From Chitinophaga ginsengisegetis (GTDB lineage: Bacteria; Bacteroidota; Bacteroidia; Chitinophagales; Chitinophagaceae), in the NCBI RefSeq assembly GCF_900168065.1, contig NZ_FUZZ01000006.1, positions 434,001 through 498,000 of the forward strand: DNA of 64,000 nt, read 5' to 3'. A program made the position numbers and the translations under genes. The notes beneath the pieces were generated by a model. It was not told the origin of the DNA, did not search any database, and saw only the letters and a program-made list of their open reading frames with translations. This document shows, piece by piece, positions 31,989 through 40,503 of the stretch (the first letter of the stretch is position 1; each line of letters begins with the position of its first letter).

Positions 31989-32810
31989 ATGGAAAGGAAA
32001 TTTAACGCTTTCAAAGGTGAAAGAAGAGACGGGCAACGAGGCCCGAAAAAATATGCAACGCAGCGGGCAAAGCAATCTACCATGATTATTGGCCGTCAGC
32101 CGTTATTGGAAGCCCTGAGCACCGGGAAGTCGATTGAGCGCATCTTCATGCTGCGCACCGCTACCGGCGACATCATTCCGCAAATAAGGGAGCTGGCCCA
32201 AACCAACAATATCCCCATCAACTATGTTCCGGTGGAGAAGCTTAATGGGCTTACCCAGGCCAATCACCAGGGAGTGGTAGCCATTGCCGGCAACGTAACC
32301 TACCTGGATCTGCAGGATGTGATTTCGCATGTTACAGAAAAGGGCGAAACCCCGCTGTTCCTCATACTGGATGGTATTACAGATGTACGTAATATAGGCG
32401 CAATTGCCCGCAGTGCGGTGTGTTGCGGCGCACAGGCCATCATTATTCCTGATAAAGGCATTGCCGCACTGAATGAAGAGGCCGTGAAATCGTCTGCCGG
32501 TGCATTGGAAAGTATCGCGGTTTGCCGGGTCAACAGCCTGAACAAAGCCATTGATACCCTGCATCTCAACGGTATCAAGGTAATGGCGAGTGAAATGGAA
32601 ACGGAAATAAAGTTGTACGATTGCGATCTCCGGGAGCCGGTGGCGGTGATCATGGGTTCGGAAGACAAAGGCGTGTACCCCGCGCTGATAAAGGCTTCTG
32701 ATGTGTTATTCCGTATTCCGATGGCTGGCAACTTCGAATCCTTCAACGTATCTGTGGCAGCCGGCATCATTTTATATGAAGCGCTGAAACAAAGAACGGT
32801 AAATATTTAA
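31989..32810 (+). CDS. rlmB: 23S rRNA 2'-O-methyltransferase RlmB-like (SpoU/TrmH family)
   Basis: From ATG 31989 the protein has 273 residues. An N-terminal basic tail (ERKFNAFKGERRDGQRGPKK) and the SpoU substrate-binding domain (MIIGRQPLLEALSTGKSIERI, NHQGVVAI) precede the knotted methyltransferase core. SAM-binding motifs are LDGITDVRNIGAIARSA, VAVIMGSEDKGV and IPMAGNFESFNVSVAAGI. By length and motifs it fits the enzyme that methylates G2251 of 23S rRNA, but a close TrmH-family paralogue cannot be excluded. It probably leads an operon with the next two genes. Confidence 0.88.
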   Translation: MERKFNAFKGERRDGQRGPKKYATQRAKQSTMIIGRQPLLEALSTGKSIERIFMLRTATGDIIPQIRELAQTNNIPINYVPVEKLNGLTQANHQGVVAIAGNVTYLDLQDVISHVTEKGETPLFLILDGITDVRNIGAIARSAVCCGAQAIIIPDKGIAALNEEAVKSSAGALESIAVCRVNSLNKAIDTLHLNGIKVMASEMETEIKLYDCDLREPVAVIMGSEDKGVYPALIKASDVLFRIPMAGNFESFNVSVAAGIILYEALKQRTVNI

Positions 32811-32847
32811 GCGGACCCGCGGGAACCCGCAAAGAAAATGGTTTACT

Positions 32848-33699
32848 ATGCTAAAACTAGTTGAATGCCCTCGTGATGCCATGCAGGGTTGGCACAGAAT
32901 GATCAGTACGGATGAAAAAGTGCAGTATCTGAATTCCCTGTTAAAAGTAGGCTTTGATACGATCGATTTTGGCAGCTTTGTATCTCCCAAAGCCATCCCA
33001 CAGATGGCAGACACCAAAGACGTGATCCCCCGACTGCAGCTGTCTGGCTCCAAAAGTAAGCTGCTGGCCATTGTGGCCAACCTGCGGGGAGCAGAAGAAG
33101 CGGTGGTATTTGATGAAATAAATTACCTGGGTTTTCCCTTCTCCATATCAGAAACTTTCCAGTTAAGAAATACCAATAAAACAATTGCCGAATCCCTGGA
33201 ACAGGTACATTCCATGCAGGAACTGTGCATTAAGAACAGGAAAGAACTGGTAATCTATATTTCTATGGGCTTTGGTAATCCTTACGGAGACCCTTACAGC
33301 CCGGAAATTGTATTACAGTGGGTAGAAGAAATGGTGAAGATGGAAATCGGCGTTATTTCCCTCGCTGATACAGTAGGTGTTGCAGATGCCGCTACTATTA
33401 CCGGCCTGTTCAAACACCTCATCCCCGCGTACCCGGATGTGGAGTTCGGCGCACATTTTCACGCAGCACCGCATAACTGGGAAGATAAGGTGCTGGCCGC
33501 CTATGAGCAGGGCTGCAAACGGTTTGACAGCGCAATTAAAGGAATCGGCGGTTGCCCCATGGCTAAAGATGAGCTGGTAGGCAACCTGGCTACGGAAAAC
33601 ATGATTGCTTTCTGCCATCAGCGGAAAGAGCCGCTCACACTGGATATGACGGCATTGAGGGGCACACAGCGACTGGCAGATGCTGTTTTTAAAGATTAA
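32848..33699 (+). CDS. Hydroxymethylglutaryl-CoA lyase
   Basis: A 283-residue TIM-barrel enzyme of the HMGL-like family that splits HMG-CoA into acetyl-CoA and acetoacetate, the last step of leucine breakdown. The N-terminal ECPRDAMQGW motif holds the metal-binding Asp and catalytic Arg. AHFHAAPHNW gives the His-x-His metal ligands. Catalytic Cys236 is in GIGGCPMAKDELVGN, the diagnostic HMG-CoA lyase signature. 37 nt after rlmB and 9 nt before the GSCFA gene. Confidence 0.93.
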   Translation: MLKLVECPRDAMQGWHRMISTDEKVQYLNSLLKVGFDTIDFGSFVSPKAIPQMADTKDVIPRLQLSGSKSKLLAIVANLRGAEEAVVFDEINYLGFPFSISETFQLRNTNKTIAESLEQVHSMQELCIKNRKELVIYISMGFGNPYGDPYSPEIVLQWVEEMVKMEIGVISLADTVGVADAATITGLFKHLIPAYPDVEFGAHFHAAPHNWEDKVLAAYEQGCKRFDSAIKGIGGCPMAKDELVGNLATENMIAFCHQRKEPLTLDMTALRGTQRLADAVFKD

Positions 33700-33708
33700 C
33701 TGTATTAC

Positions 33709-34680
33709 ATGCAATTTCATTTAAGCTTTCCGGTAGCGCCATTGTCTGCAGCTATCCAGTACGATCATGAGCTATTGCTGATGGGGTCCTGTTTTGCAGA
33801 AGAAATCGGTGAAAAGCTGCAGGAGCACCGCTTTAATACCGTGGTGAACCCTCATGGTATTTTATACAATCCGCTTAGCATTACCAAAGCCCTTACTTCC
33901 TATCTCGACGGGAAAGTATATACGCCCGGAGATCTTTTCCAGCACAATGACCTCTGGAACAGCTGGGATCATCACAGCCGTTTCTCCGGCCTTACGCCGG
34001 AAGCCACGCTGGACAACATTTCCCGGATGCAGGCGGCCGCCACGCATGCTATTGAAAACGCCGATTGGCTCGTGATTACGCTGGGGTCCGCGCATGCATA
34101 CATCTTAAAAGAAAATAACCGCCTGGTGGGTAACTGTCATAAGGTGCCGGCCGGAAACTTCTACAAACGCCTGCTCACCGTAGATGAAATAGTGACGGCG
34201 CTGGATAATGTGATGCATCGGCTATTTTTCCGTAACAAGAAAATTAATATACTCTTCACCGTTAGCCCGGTGCGCTACATCCGTGATGGGGTGGTGGAAA
34301 ATAATCTCAGCAAAGCCATACTACTGCAGGCGGTTCATCACCTGGTGAATAAGTTTAACCGGCTGTTTTATTTCCCGGCATATGAGCTGGTGATAGATGA
34401 TTTGCGCGATTACCGTTTTTATAAAGAAGATATGGTGCATCCCAATGAACTGGCGGTGAACTATGTTTGGGAGCAGGTGGTGAAGGCGGGTATCAGTCCG
34501 GCCAGCCAGGAACTGCTGCACAGCATTGCAGAAATAAACCGGGCGGCCAATCACCGGCCCTTTAACCCGGAAAGTGCCCAGCACCGGCAGTTTCTACAGC
34601 ATTATGCGGCAAAGGTACAACAGCTGATGGCGGCTCATCCGCAACTGAAGCTGGATGATCTGCTGCAACGTTTTCAATAG
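33709..34680 (+). CDS. GSCFA domain-containing protein
   Basis: A 323-residue protein that opens with the namesake GSCFAEEIGEKL motif, followed by NPHGILYNP. Later blocks include TLGSAHAYI, NILFTVSPVRYIRDG and the VHPNELAVNYVWE end motif with Asp and His. This suggests an SGNH/GDSL-like esterase fold (Ser of GSCF, Asp/His of DMVHP). GSCFA proteins are common in Bacteroidota and Proteobacteria, but no substrate is established. Last gene of the rlmB group; a terminator begins right after the stop. Confidence 0.88.
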   Translation: MQFHLSFPVAPLSAAIQYDHELLLMGSCFAEEIGEKLQEHRFNTVVNPHGILYNPLSITKALTSYLDGKVYTPGDLFQHNDLWNSWDHHSRFSGLTPEATLDNISRMQAAATHAIENADWLVITLGSAHAYILKENNRLVGNCHKVPAGNFYKRLLTVDEIVTALDNVMHRLFFRNKKINILFTVSPVRYIRDGVVENNLSKAILLQAVHHLVNKFNRLFYFPAYELVIDDLRDYRFYKEDMVHPNELAVNYVWEQVVKAGISPASQELLHSIAEINRAANHRPFNPESAQHRQFLQHYAAKVQQLMAAHPQLKLDDLLQRFQ

Positions 34681-34709
34681 TAAAGCGGAGGGAATATCCC
34701 TCCGCTTTA
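34681..34709. terminator. Bidirectional terminator
   Basis: A perfect 13-bp stem TAAAGCGGAGGGA/TCCCTCCGCTTTA with loop ATA lies between the convergent GSCFA and MFS genes. Confidence 0.8.
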
Positions 34710-34715
34710 CCCCGT

Positions 34716-36176
34716 TTACAACGGAATACCTCTTTTATCTTTCAGATAAATAATACCAACTACAAAACAGATCACAGCAATACCAATCGGGTAGATCAAT
34801 CCTGCCAGGTGGTTGCCGGTATTGGTAACCAGGATGGTGGAAATGGTGGGTAGCAGTCCGCCGAAAACGCCGTTACCAATATGGTAGGGGAGCGACATGG
34901 ACGTATACCGGATGCGTGTGGGGAACAGTTCCACGAGGAAAGCCGCAATAGGCGCATATACCATTGTTACAAACAGTACCTGGATGAATATCAGGATCAC
35001 CAGCCACAGGATATTCATACGGCTTACGGTTAGTTCCTTTTTATCCGCTGTTTCCTTCAGGATGCTGCCATCCGTATAGCTGTGTACGCGGGTGGTTTTG
35101 AGTACCAGTTCCCCGGATTCACTTTTGGCAGAATTACTTTCTATCCTGAAAAGCTCAGTTTGTTCCTGCTTCAGTTGCACATTCCCGATATTATCCATCG
35201 CTTTATAGATCGGATAGTAGGCGAGAGCCGCCAGCAGCATGCCTGTTAGCATGATCTTTTTACGGCCGATGCGGTCGGACAGGGAGCCGAAGTAAATAAA
35301 GAACGGCGTACCCAGCAGCAGTGCAATGGCAATGATGATATTGGATTGCACAAATTCTATGTTCATAGTTTTCTGGAGAAAAGAAAGCGCATAGAACTGT
35401 CCGGTGTACCAAACCACGCCCTGACCCATCGCGGCGCCAAACAGCGCTATCATTACCAGTTTCAGGTTTTCCTTATTGGCAAAGCTTTCCTTGATGGGGT
35501 TGGTGGAGGTTTTACCTTCCTTTTTCATCTGCGCAAACAGCGGGGATTCGTGCAGGCGTATCCGTATGTAATAGGACATAATGACCAGCAACACCGACAA
35601 AAGGAAAGGTATCCTCCAGCCGTAGTTGTTGAAATCATCGGGTGTCATGAGCATGCGGGTAACGAGGATTACACCCAGCGATACAAACAGGCCCAGTGTG
35701 GCGGTGGTTTGTATGAAGCTGGTGTAGTAGCCGCGCCGGTTGTCGGGCGAATGTTCTGCCACATAGGTAGCGGCGCCGCCATATTCGCCACCCAGGGCCA
35801 GGCCCTGCGCCAGGCGGAGGATCAGTACCAGTATGGGCGCCAGTATACCAATGGTATGGTAGCTGGGAATAAGGCCGATAGCGAAGGTGGAGCCGCCCAT
35901 GATGAGCAGCGTGAGCAGGAAGGTATATTTACGTCCTACCATATCGCCGAGGCGGCCAAATACAATAGCGCCAAAGGGGCGCACAATAAAGCCTACGGCA
36001 AAGGTGGCCAGCGTGGCAATGTAGGCCAGCTGCGGATTACTGGGCGGGAAAAACTTTTCAGCAATGATGGCGGATAAGCTGCCAAAAATGTAAAAGTCGT
36101 ACCATTCAATGAGCGTACCAGCCGACGAGGCCATGATAACCTGCCAGATGTTTTGCGAGGGGAGCGAGTTCTTCAT
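34716..36176 (-). CDS. MFS transporter, metabolite:H+ symporter (MHS) family
   Basis: A 486-residue carrier with twelve predicted helices. MHS hallmarks: GTLIEWYDFYIFGSL in TM1, RPFGAIVFGRLGDMVGRKYTF (loop 2-3), RLAQGLALGGEYGGAATYVAEH in TM4, and RRGYYTSFIQTTATLG. The second half has GRKKIMLTGM between TM8 and TM9. The family takes up dicarboxylates, proline, betaine or shikimate with protons. A soluble insert of about 55 residues (from QLKQEQTELFRIE to KKELTVSR) sits between two helices in the C-terminal half and is longer than in ProP. The substrate is unknown. Confidence 0.9.
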   Translation of the reverse strand: MKNSLPSQNIWQVIMASSAGTLIEWYDFYIFGSLSAIIAEKFFPPSNPQLAYIATLATFAVGFIVRPFGAIVFGRLGDMVGRKYTFLLTLLIMGGSTFAIGLIPSYHTIGILAPILVLILRLAQGLALGGEYGGAATYVAEHSPDNRRGYYTSFIQTTATLGLFVSLGVILVTRMLMTPDDFNNYGWRIPFLLSVLLVIMSYYIRIRLHESPLFAQMKKEGKTSTNPIKESFANKENLKLVMIALFGAAMGQGVVWYTGQFYALSFLQKTMNIEFVQSNIIIAIALLLGTPFFIYFGSLSDRIGRKKIMLTGMLLAALAYYPIYKAMDNIGNVQLKQEQTELFRIESNSAKSESGELVLKTTRVHSYTDGSILKETADKKELTVSRMNILWLVILIFIQVLFVTMVYAPIAAFLVELFPTRIRYTSMSLPYHIGNGVFGGLLPTISTILVTNTGNHLAGLIYPIGIAVICFVVGIIYLKDKRGIPL

Positions 36177-36337
36177 ACGTGTTAATTGTAAACGCTAGCT
36201 TTTAGTAGTGAGCTTTTTGCGGGGAATAAGATAATGAATATTTACTATGAGAGCAAATGTCTAACTAAAAATCTCTTGTGCTTAACATCCGGGAATGTTT
36301 ATAAAGCCTTATCTTTAATAAGGGCCAATTATTTACA

Positions 36338-38608
36338 ATGAAGCAGGGATCAAAAGCTCATATCTGGCGTGTTATCAGTTTATTGTTGTTAGCTTGTATT
36401 ACGTGTCACTATACCGTGAAGGCTCAGCAAACGATCAGCAACAGACCAAAAATAGGATTAACGCTCAGCGGCGGCGGAGCCCGGGGCCTTGCGCACATCG
36501 GCATCCTCGAAGCGATAGACAGCGCCGGGCTGAAAGTAGACCTGGTAACCGGCACCAGCATGGGAAGCATCGTGGGCTCCCTGTATGCAATGGGGTATTC
36601 CGGGAATAAAATTGAAGAAGCCGCCCGTAAACTGAACTGGAACAGTTTGTTCTCCAACCAGCCCGTTCTTACTGATATTTCCTATGAAGAAAAACGGGAG
36701 TATAACAAATACATCATCGAAATTCCTTTTGAATATGGCAAGCCCAAACTGGCTTCCGGCGTAATTTCCGGGGAAGCGTTGTGGCTGGAGCTGGCCAAGC
36801 TGTGCTGGCCCGTAAAGGATATCAAAAACTTTGAAGACTTTAATATCCCTTTTAAATGTATTGCTACCGATGTAGCTACCGGTGCTATTGTAACGCTCGA
36901 CAGCGGTGAAATTGTGACCAGTCTGCGTGCCAGCATGGCCATCCCTTCTGTTTTCACCGCCGTAAAAATCGGCGACCGCAAGCTGGTGGACGGAGGGGTA
37001 GTCCGTAACTTCCCTGTGATCACCGCGAAGGAAATGGGCGCAGATATCGTGATTGGCGCCAATGTGAGCGGCGGTCTGCGTAAAGCAGATCAGCTGGTTA
37101 CTCCTTTTGATATCCTTTACCAGCTGGGATTTTATAAAGATGCGGACGATTTTACCAAAGCCATTAAACACTGTGATATTTATGTGCCGATGAATAAGGA
37201 GCTGGAGAACTATTCCGCCGCCAGCTTTGGCAGCGTGGACTCTATTATTGAAGCCGGGCGCAGGAAAGGAAGGGAGATGTACCCGGTTTTTAAGCATCTC
37301 GCAGATTCATTGAATGCGTTATATCCACAGCCTCCTTTTGTGGCGGACCGTCTGCCATTTGCTACAGATATAGAATTGAGCAGCATACATGTGAACGGCC
37401 TGATTCACTCCGATCAGAAATTCTTTTTACAACGGCTGCATCTCAAACCCGGCGGTTGTTATACGCCATCGCAGCTACGAAATGCCATCCTGAATGTATA
37501 CGGCACCCGCTTCTATAAACTCATTACCTATAACCTGGTGCCGGAAGGATATGGTAAAAGCCGGATGGATATACAGGTAGAAGAAAACCCGCTTACCTAT
37601 GTGAAGTTTGCCCTGAACTATAACACGTTTACCGGCGCAAATGCGATCATCAACTTAACACAGCGGAATTTCATTGTGCCCAACTCCCGGTCGTTTGTAA
37701 CGGCGGTGATCAGCGAAAACCCGCGACTGGAAGCAGAGTATTTCAAGTACCTGGGACGCAGCCGTAACTTCGGGTTTGGCTTGAGCACGTATTATGAAAA
37801 TAACGGTCTTACTTTTTATGATATTGATTTTAATAAGCTACAACCATATCGCAGCAAGTATGCCAACGTAAATGTGGACATGCAGTATACCTTTACCCGG
37901 AATATGTCTATAGGTGCGGGAACACGCTGGGAGTATATCAAATACAAGCCGCAGCTGTCTAATTTTATGGAGGTGCGGGGAAGTACCAACCAGCTGAATA
38001 CCTATATTAATTTCGGTATCAATTCCCTCAACCAGAAAATATATCCTACCAGAGGATTGTTGCTGGACCTGGAAGCGGGGCATATCTACAATCAGCACCC
38101 GGGCATTAAAGTAAGTTCGCAGGGAGTAGAGCAGGACTATGATACGCTTGGCGTAAACTTCCACGATTATCAGCGCCTGGCACTGAACCTGAAATATTAT
38201 ATCCCGGTGGGCCGCAAGTCGGCCATAGAGCTGGATGGCAACATTGGGTATAATCTTAACTATAAAGAGTCGGTGGTGAACGCGTTTGTAGTGGGTGGTA
38301 TGACCAATATCACCCGCAACCAGGTGCCTTTTGTGGGGATATACGAGGGAGAAGTGATTACGCCAAAAATCAGTGCGGTGCAGGTGGCCTGGCAGTACGA
38401 AGTGCTCCGGAATATTTTTGCTATCCCACGGGTTGGCGCGGCGGTATATGACGGGGAAATTTCCGGTGGCGGAAAATACGAGTACCTGGCCGGTTACGGT
38501 TTGGGCGGGGGCTACAGCAGCCGCCTGGGACCAGTAGAGGCCACAGTGATGTATAATGATCAGTCGGGCCGGCTGAAGTTTTATGTGAACCTCGGGTTTA
38601 ACTTCTAA
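36338..38608 (+). CDS. Patatin-like phospholipase with C-terminal outer-membrane barrel
   Basis: A 756-residue exported protein with a signal peptide at about residues 8-30. Residues 37-330 are the patatin lipase: oxyanion loop LSGGGARGLAHIG, nucleophile Ser74 in GTSMG, and catalytic Asp218 in VDGGV. A POTRA-like segment (about 340-430: SIHVNGLIHSDQKFFLQRLHLKPGG) follows. The rest is a BamA/TamA-type 16-strand barrel (TRGLLLDLEAG, final NLGFNF with a terminal Phe). This matches patatin-type type V secretion proteins such as PlpD, but in Bacteroidota the lipase may stay attached. It hydrolyses phospholipids (family knowledge). Stands alone between intergenic gaps. Confidence 0.92.
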   Translation: MKQGSKAHIWRVISLLLLACITCHYTVKAQQTISNRPKIGLTLSGGGARGLAHIGILEAIDSAGLKVDLVTGTSMGSIVGSLYAMGYSGNKIEEAARKLNWNSLFSNQPVLTDISYEEKREYNKYIIEIPFEYGKPKLASGVISGEALWLELAKLCWPVKDIKNFEDFNIPFKCIATDVATGAIVTLDSGEIVTSLRASMAIPSVFTAVKIGDRKLVDGGVVRNFPVITAKEMGADIVIGANVSGGLRKADQLVTPFDILYQLGFYKDADDFTKAIKHCDIYVPMNKELENYSAASFGSVDSIIEAGRRKGREMYPVFKHLADSLNALYPQPPFVADRLPFATDIELSSIHVNGLIHSDQKFFLQRLHLKPGGCYTPSQLRNAILNVYGTRFYKLITYNLVPEGYGKSRMDIQVEENPLTYVKFALNYNTFTGANAIINLTQRNFIVPNSRSFVTAVISENPRLEAEYFKYLGRSRNFGFGLSTYYENNGLTFYDIDFNKLQPYRSKYANVNVDMQYTFTRNMSIGAGTRWEYIKYKPQLSNFMEVRGSTNQLNTYINFGINSLNQKIYPTRGLLLDLEAGHIYNQHPGIKVSSQGVEQDYDTLGVNFHDYQRLALNLKYYIPVGRKSAIELDGNIGYNLNYKESVVNAFVVGGMTNITRNQVPFVGIYEGEVITPKISAVQVAWQYEVLRNIFAIPRVGAAVYDGEISGGGKYEYLAGYGLGGGYSSRLGPVEATVMYNDQSGRLKFYVNLGFNF

Positions 38609-38615
38609 CAGGGAT

Positions 38616-38650
38616 GTTGTCTTTTTCAGTGTAATCCTGAAAAAGACAAC
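38616..38650. terminator. Bidirectional terminator
   Basis: A perfect 14-bp stem GTTGTCTTTTTCAG/CTGAAAAAGACAAC with a 7-nt loop separates the convergent patatin and miaE genes. Confidence 0.75.
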
Positions 38651-38656
38651 GTCCGC

Positions 38657-39253
38657 TTAGTGCATTCTGTCACCACGGACATCAATATTCTGCAATATTT
38701 CTGCTTCCATTTTTAGCCATTCCTGCCAGCGGTCCCGCACTTTTTCTTCCGGGAAATATTCATTGGCGAGGTCAATAAAAAGGCGGTAGTGTCCTGCTTC
38801 GGAGATCATGAATTTGCGGTAGAATTCGCGCATGTATTCATCTTCCAAACCTTCACTCAATAAACGGAAACGTTCACAGCTGCGGGCTTCGATCAATGCA
38901 AAGATCAGCAGGGCATCGAGGAAGCTGTCGTCGGCATGACCACCTTTCACCCGGTTATCCATCAGTGCATTTACATAATCATCTTTCCGTTGCCGTCCTA
39001 AAGAGAGGCCGCGTTTTTTCATTTCAGCAAGTACCTGCCGGAAGTGTCCCCATTCTTCTGTAACGATGGGCGCCAGTTCCTCTACCAGTCGTGTTCTTTC
39101 CGGGTTGCGCTGGATCAGTGAAATGGCGGAAGATGCCGCTTTTTGTTCGCAATAGGCGTGATCCGTAAGAATGTCCTGTAATGAAATGGCTGCCAGATTC
39201 ACCCATCGTGGATCGGTAGGCAGTTTTAGTCCGAGTATTGATACTTTGCTCAT
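38657..39253 (-). CDS. miaE: tRNA-(ms2io6A)-hydroxylase
   Basis: From Met at 39253 the protein has 198 residues. It is a non-haem diiron, ferritin-like enzyme that hydroxylates ms2i6A at position 37 of tRNAs, using O2. Iron ligands appear in the helices DHAYCEQKAASSAISL, VTEEWGHFRQVL (E-x-x-H), IEARSCERFRLL and ISEAGHYRLFIDLA (E-x-x-H). An in-frame extension up to 39442 would overlap the divergent BioF-like gene and is rejected. Length is normal. Confidence 0.93.
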   Translation of the reverse strand: MSKVSILGLKLPTDPRWVNLAAISLQDILTDHAYCEQKAASSAISLIQRNPERTRLVEELAPIVTEEWGHFRQVLAEMKKRGLSLGRQRKDDYVNALMDNRVKGGHADDSFLDALLIFALIEARSCERFRLLSEGLEDEYMREFYRKFMISEAGHYRLFIDLANEYFPEEKVRDRWQEWLKMEAEILQNIDVRGDRMH

Positions 39254-39332
39254 ATGAAAATAGCGGTTAGCCTGCGGCTTTTTTGCGAAGATAACGGCAA
39301 AGTTTAAATTGTGCATCGATAAAGACAGATCA

Positions 39333-40448
39333 ATGAGTAAAGACAGTACTTCTTTTTTAACGCGGTTGCTTGATGAGCGCAGGGAACAGCAGTCGTTCCG
39401 CGAATTGCGGCTGCCGGGAGATAAAATAGATTTTTGTTCCAACGATTACCTCGGGCTGGCCAGGAATGCGGAAGTGAGGGAATATATCCATACGCTGATG
39501 GAGGAAAGGCATCCGGCCCACGGCAGCACCGGATCAAGGCTGCTGGCAGGTAATTATGAATGGATTGTTTCTGTGGAACAGGACCTGGCAGATTTTCATG
39601 GCGCAGCAGCCGGGTTGCTTTATAACTCCGGTTACGACGCCAACCTCGGCGTATTTTCCTGTTTAGGCCGCAAAGGAGATACTATCATCTACGATCAGCT
39701 GATCCATGCGTCTATCCGTGATGGCGTGCGTTTATCGGCCGCACAGGCGTTTTCATTTGTGCATAACGATGTTGCTGACCTGGAGAAGAAGCTGAAAAAT
39801 GCTACCGGGAATATTTTTGTTGCCATAGAATCGGTGTATTCCATGGATGGTGATCTGGCTCCGCTGGCCGGTATAGCAGCCATTTGCGAACAGTATAACG
39901 CGCACCTGATAGTGGATGAAGCGCATGCTACCGGCATCATCGGCAACAGGGGAGAAGGGCTGGTGCAGCACCTGCAATTGACAGGCGCCTGCTTTGCACG
40001 TATTCATACTTTCGGAAAGGCAGTTGGCTGTCATGGCGCCGTGGTGCTGGGTTCCGGGATATTACGTGATTACCTGATCAACTTCTCCCGGTCCTTTATC
40101 TATACTACCGCTTTACCACCCGCTGCTCTGGCAGCTATAGAGGCCGGGTATGCCGCATTTCCCTATATGCAGGCAGAAAGAAAAAAGCTGTCGGAGTTGA
40201 TTGCGCAATTCCGCGCAGGCATTGTTAATGCAGAGCTGTTGCCCGGTACTACACCCATACAGGCGGTGCTTACACGCGGTAATGAGCATACCCGCGGTAT
40301 TGCCCAACGGATGCAGGCTGCCGGCCTGGATGTGCGGCCTATCCTGCATCCTACGGTGCCAAAAGGAGCGGAGCGCCTTCGCATCGTATTGCATAGTTTT
40401 AATACGCCGGAAGAGGTGGCCCATCTTACAAAAGTATTACAGGCATAA
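39333..40448 (+). CDS. AONS/KBL-type alpha-oxoamine synthase (BioF-like)
   Basis: From ATG 39333 the protein has 371 residues. It is a PLP enzyme of the alpha-oxoamine synthase family, which joins an amino acid and an acyl-CoA with loss of CO2. Landmarks are FCSNDYLGLA, GSTGSRLLAGNYE, the Asp/His of VDEAHATGIIG and the PLP Lys229 in THTFGKAVGCHGA. It is closest in pattern to 8-amino-7-oxononanoate synthase (BioF), pimeloyl thioester plus alanine in biotin synthesis. No other bio gene is near, so 2-amino-3-ketobutyrate CoA ligase or another acyl specificity remains open. Confidence 0.85.
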   Translation: MSKDSTSFLTRLLDERREQQSFRELRLPGDKIDFCSNDYLGLARNAEVREYIHTLMEERHPAHGSTGSRLLAGNYEWIVSVEQDLADFHGAAAGLLYNSGYDANLGVFSCLGRKGDTIIYDQLIHASIRDGVRLSAAQAFSFVHNDVADLEKKLKNATGNIFVAIESVYSMDGDLAPLAGIAAICEQYNAHLIVDEAHATGIIGNRGEGLVQHLQLTGACFARIHTFGKAVGCHGAVVLGSGILRDYLINFSRSFIYTTALPPAALAAIEAGYAAFPYMQAERKKLSELIAQFRAGIVNAELLPGTTPIQAVLTRGNEHTRGIAQRMQAAGLDVRPILHPTVPKGAERLRIVLHSFNTPEEVAHLTKVLQA

Positions 40449-40478
40449 GCGGTTATGAATCAAATTTGATGTATTTTA

Positions 40479-40503
40479 CATATTACATCCGATATGTAAT
40501 ATG
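40479..40503. promoter_or_regulatory. Inverted repeat covering the acylase start codon
   Basis: CATATTACAT and ATGTAATATG are exact complements separated by CCGAT; the last three bases are the ATG of the penicillin acylase gene. As DNA it could be an operator. As RNA it would bury the start codon in a 10-bp stem. Confidence 0.5.
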
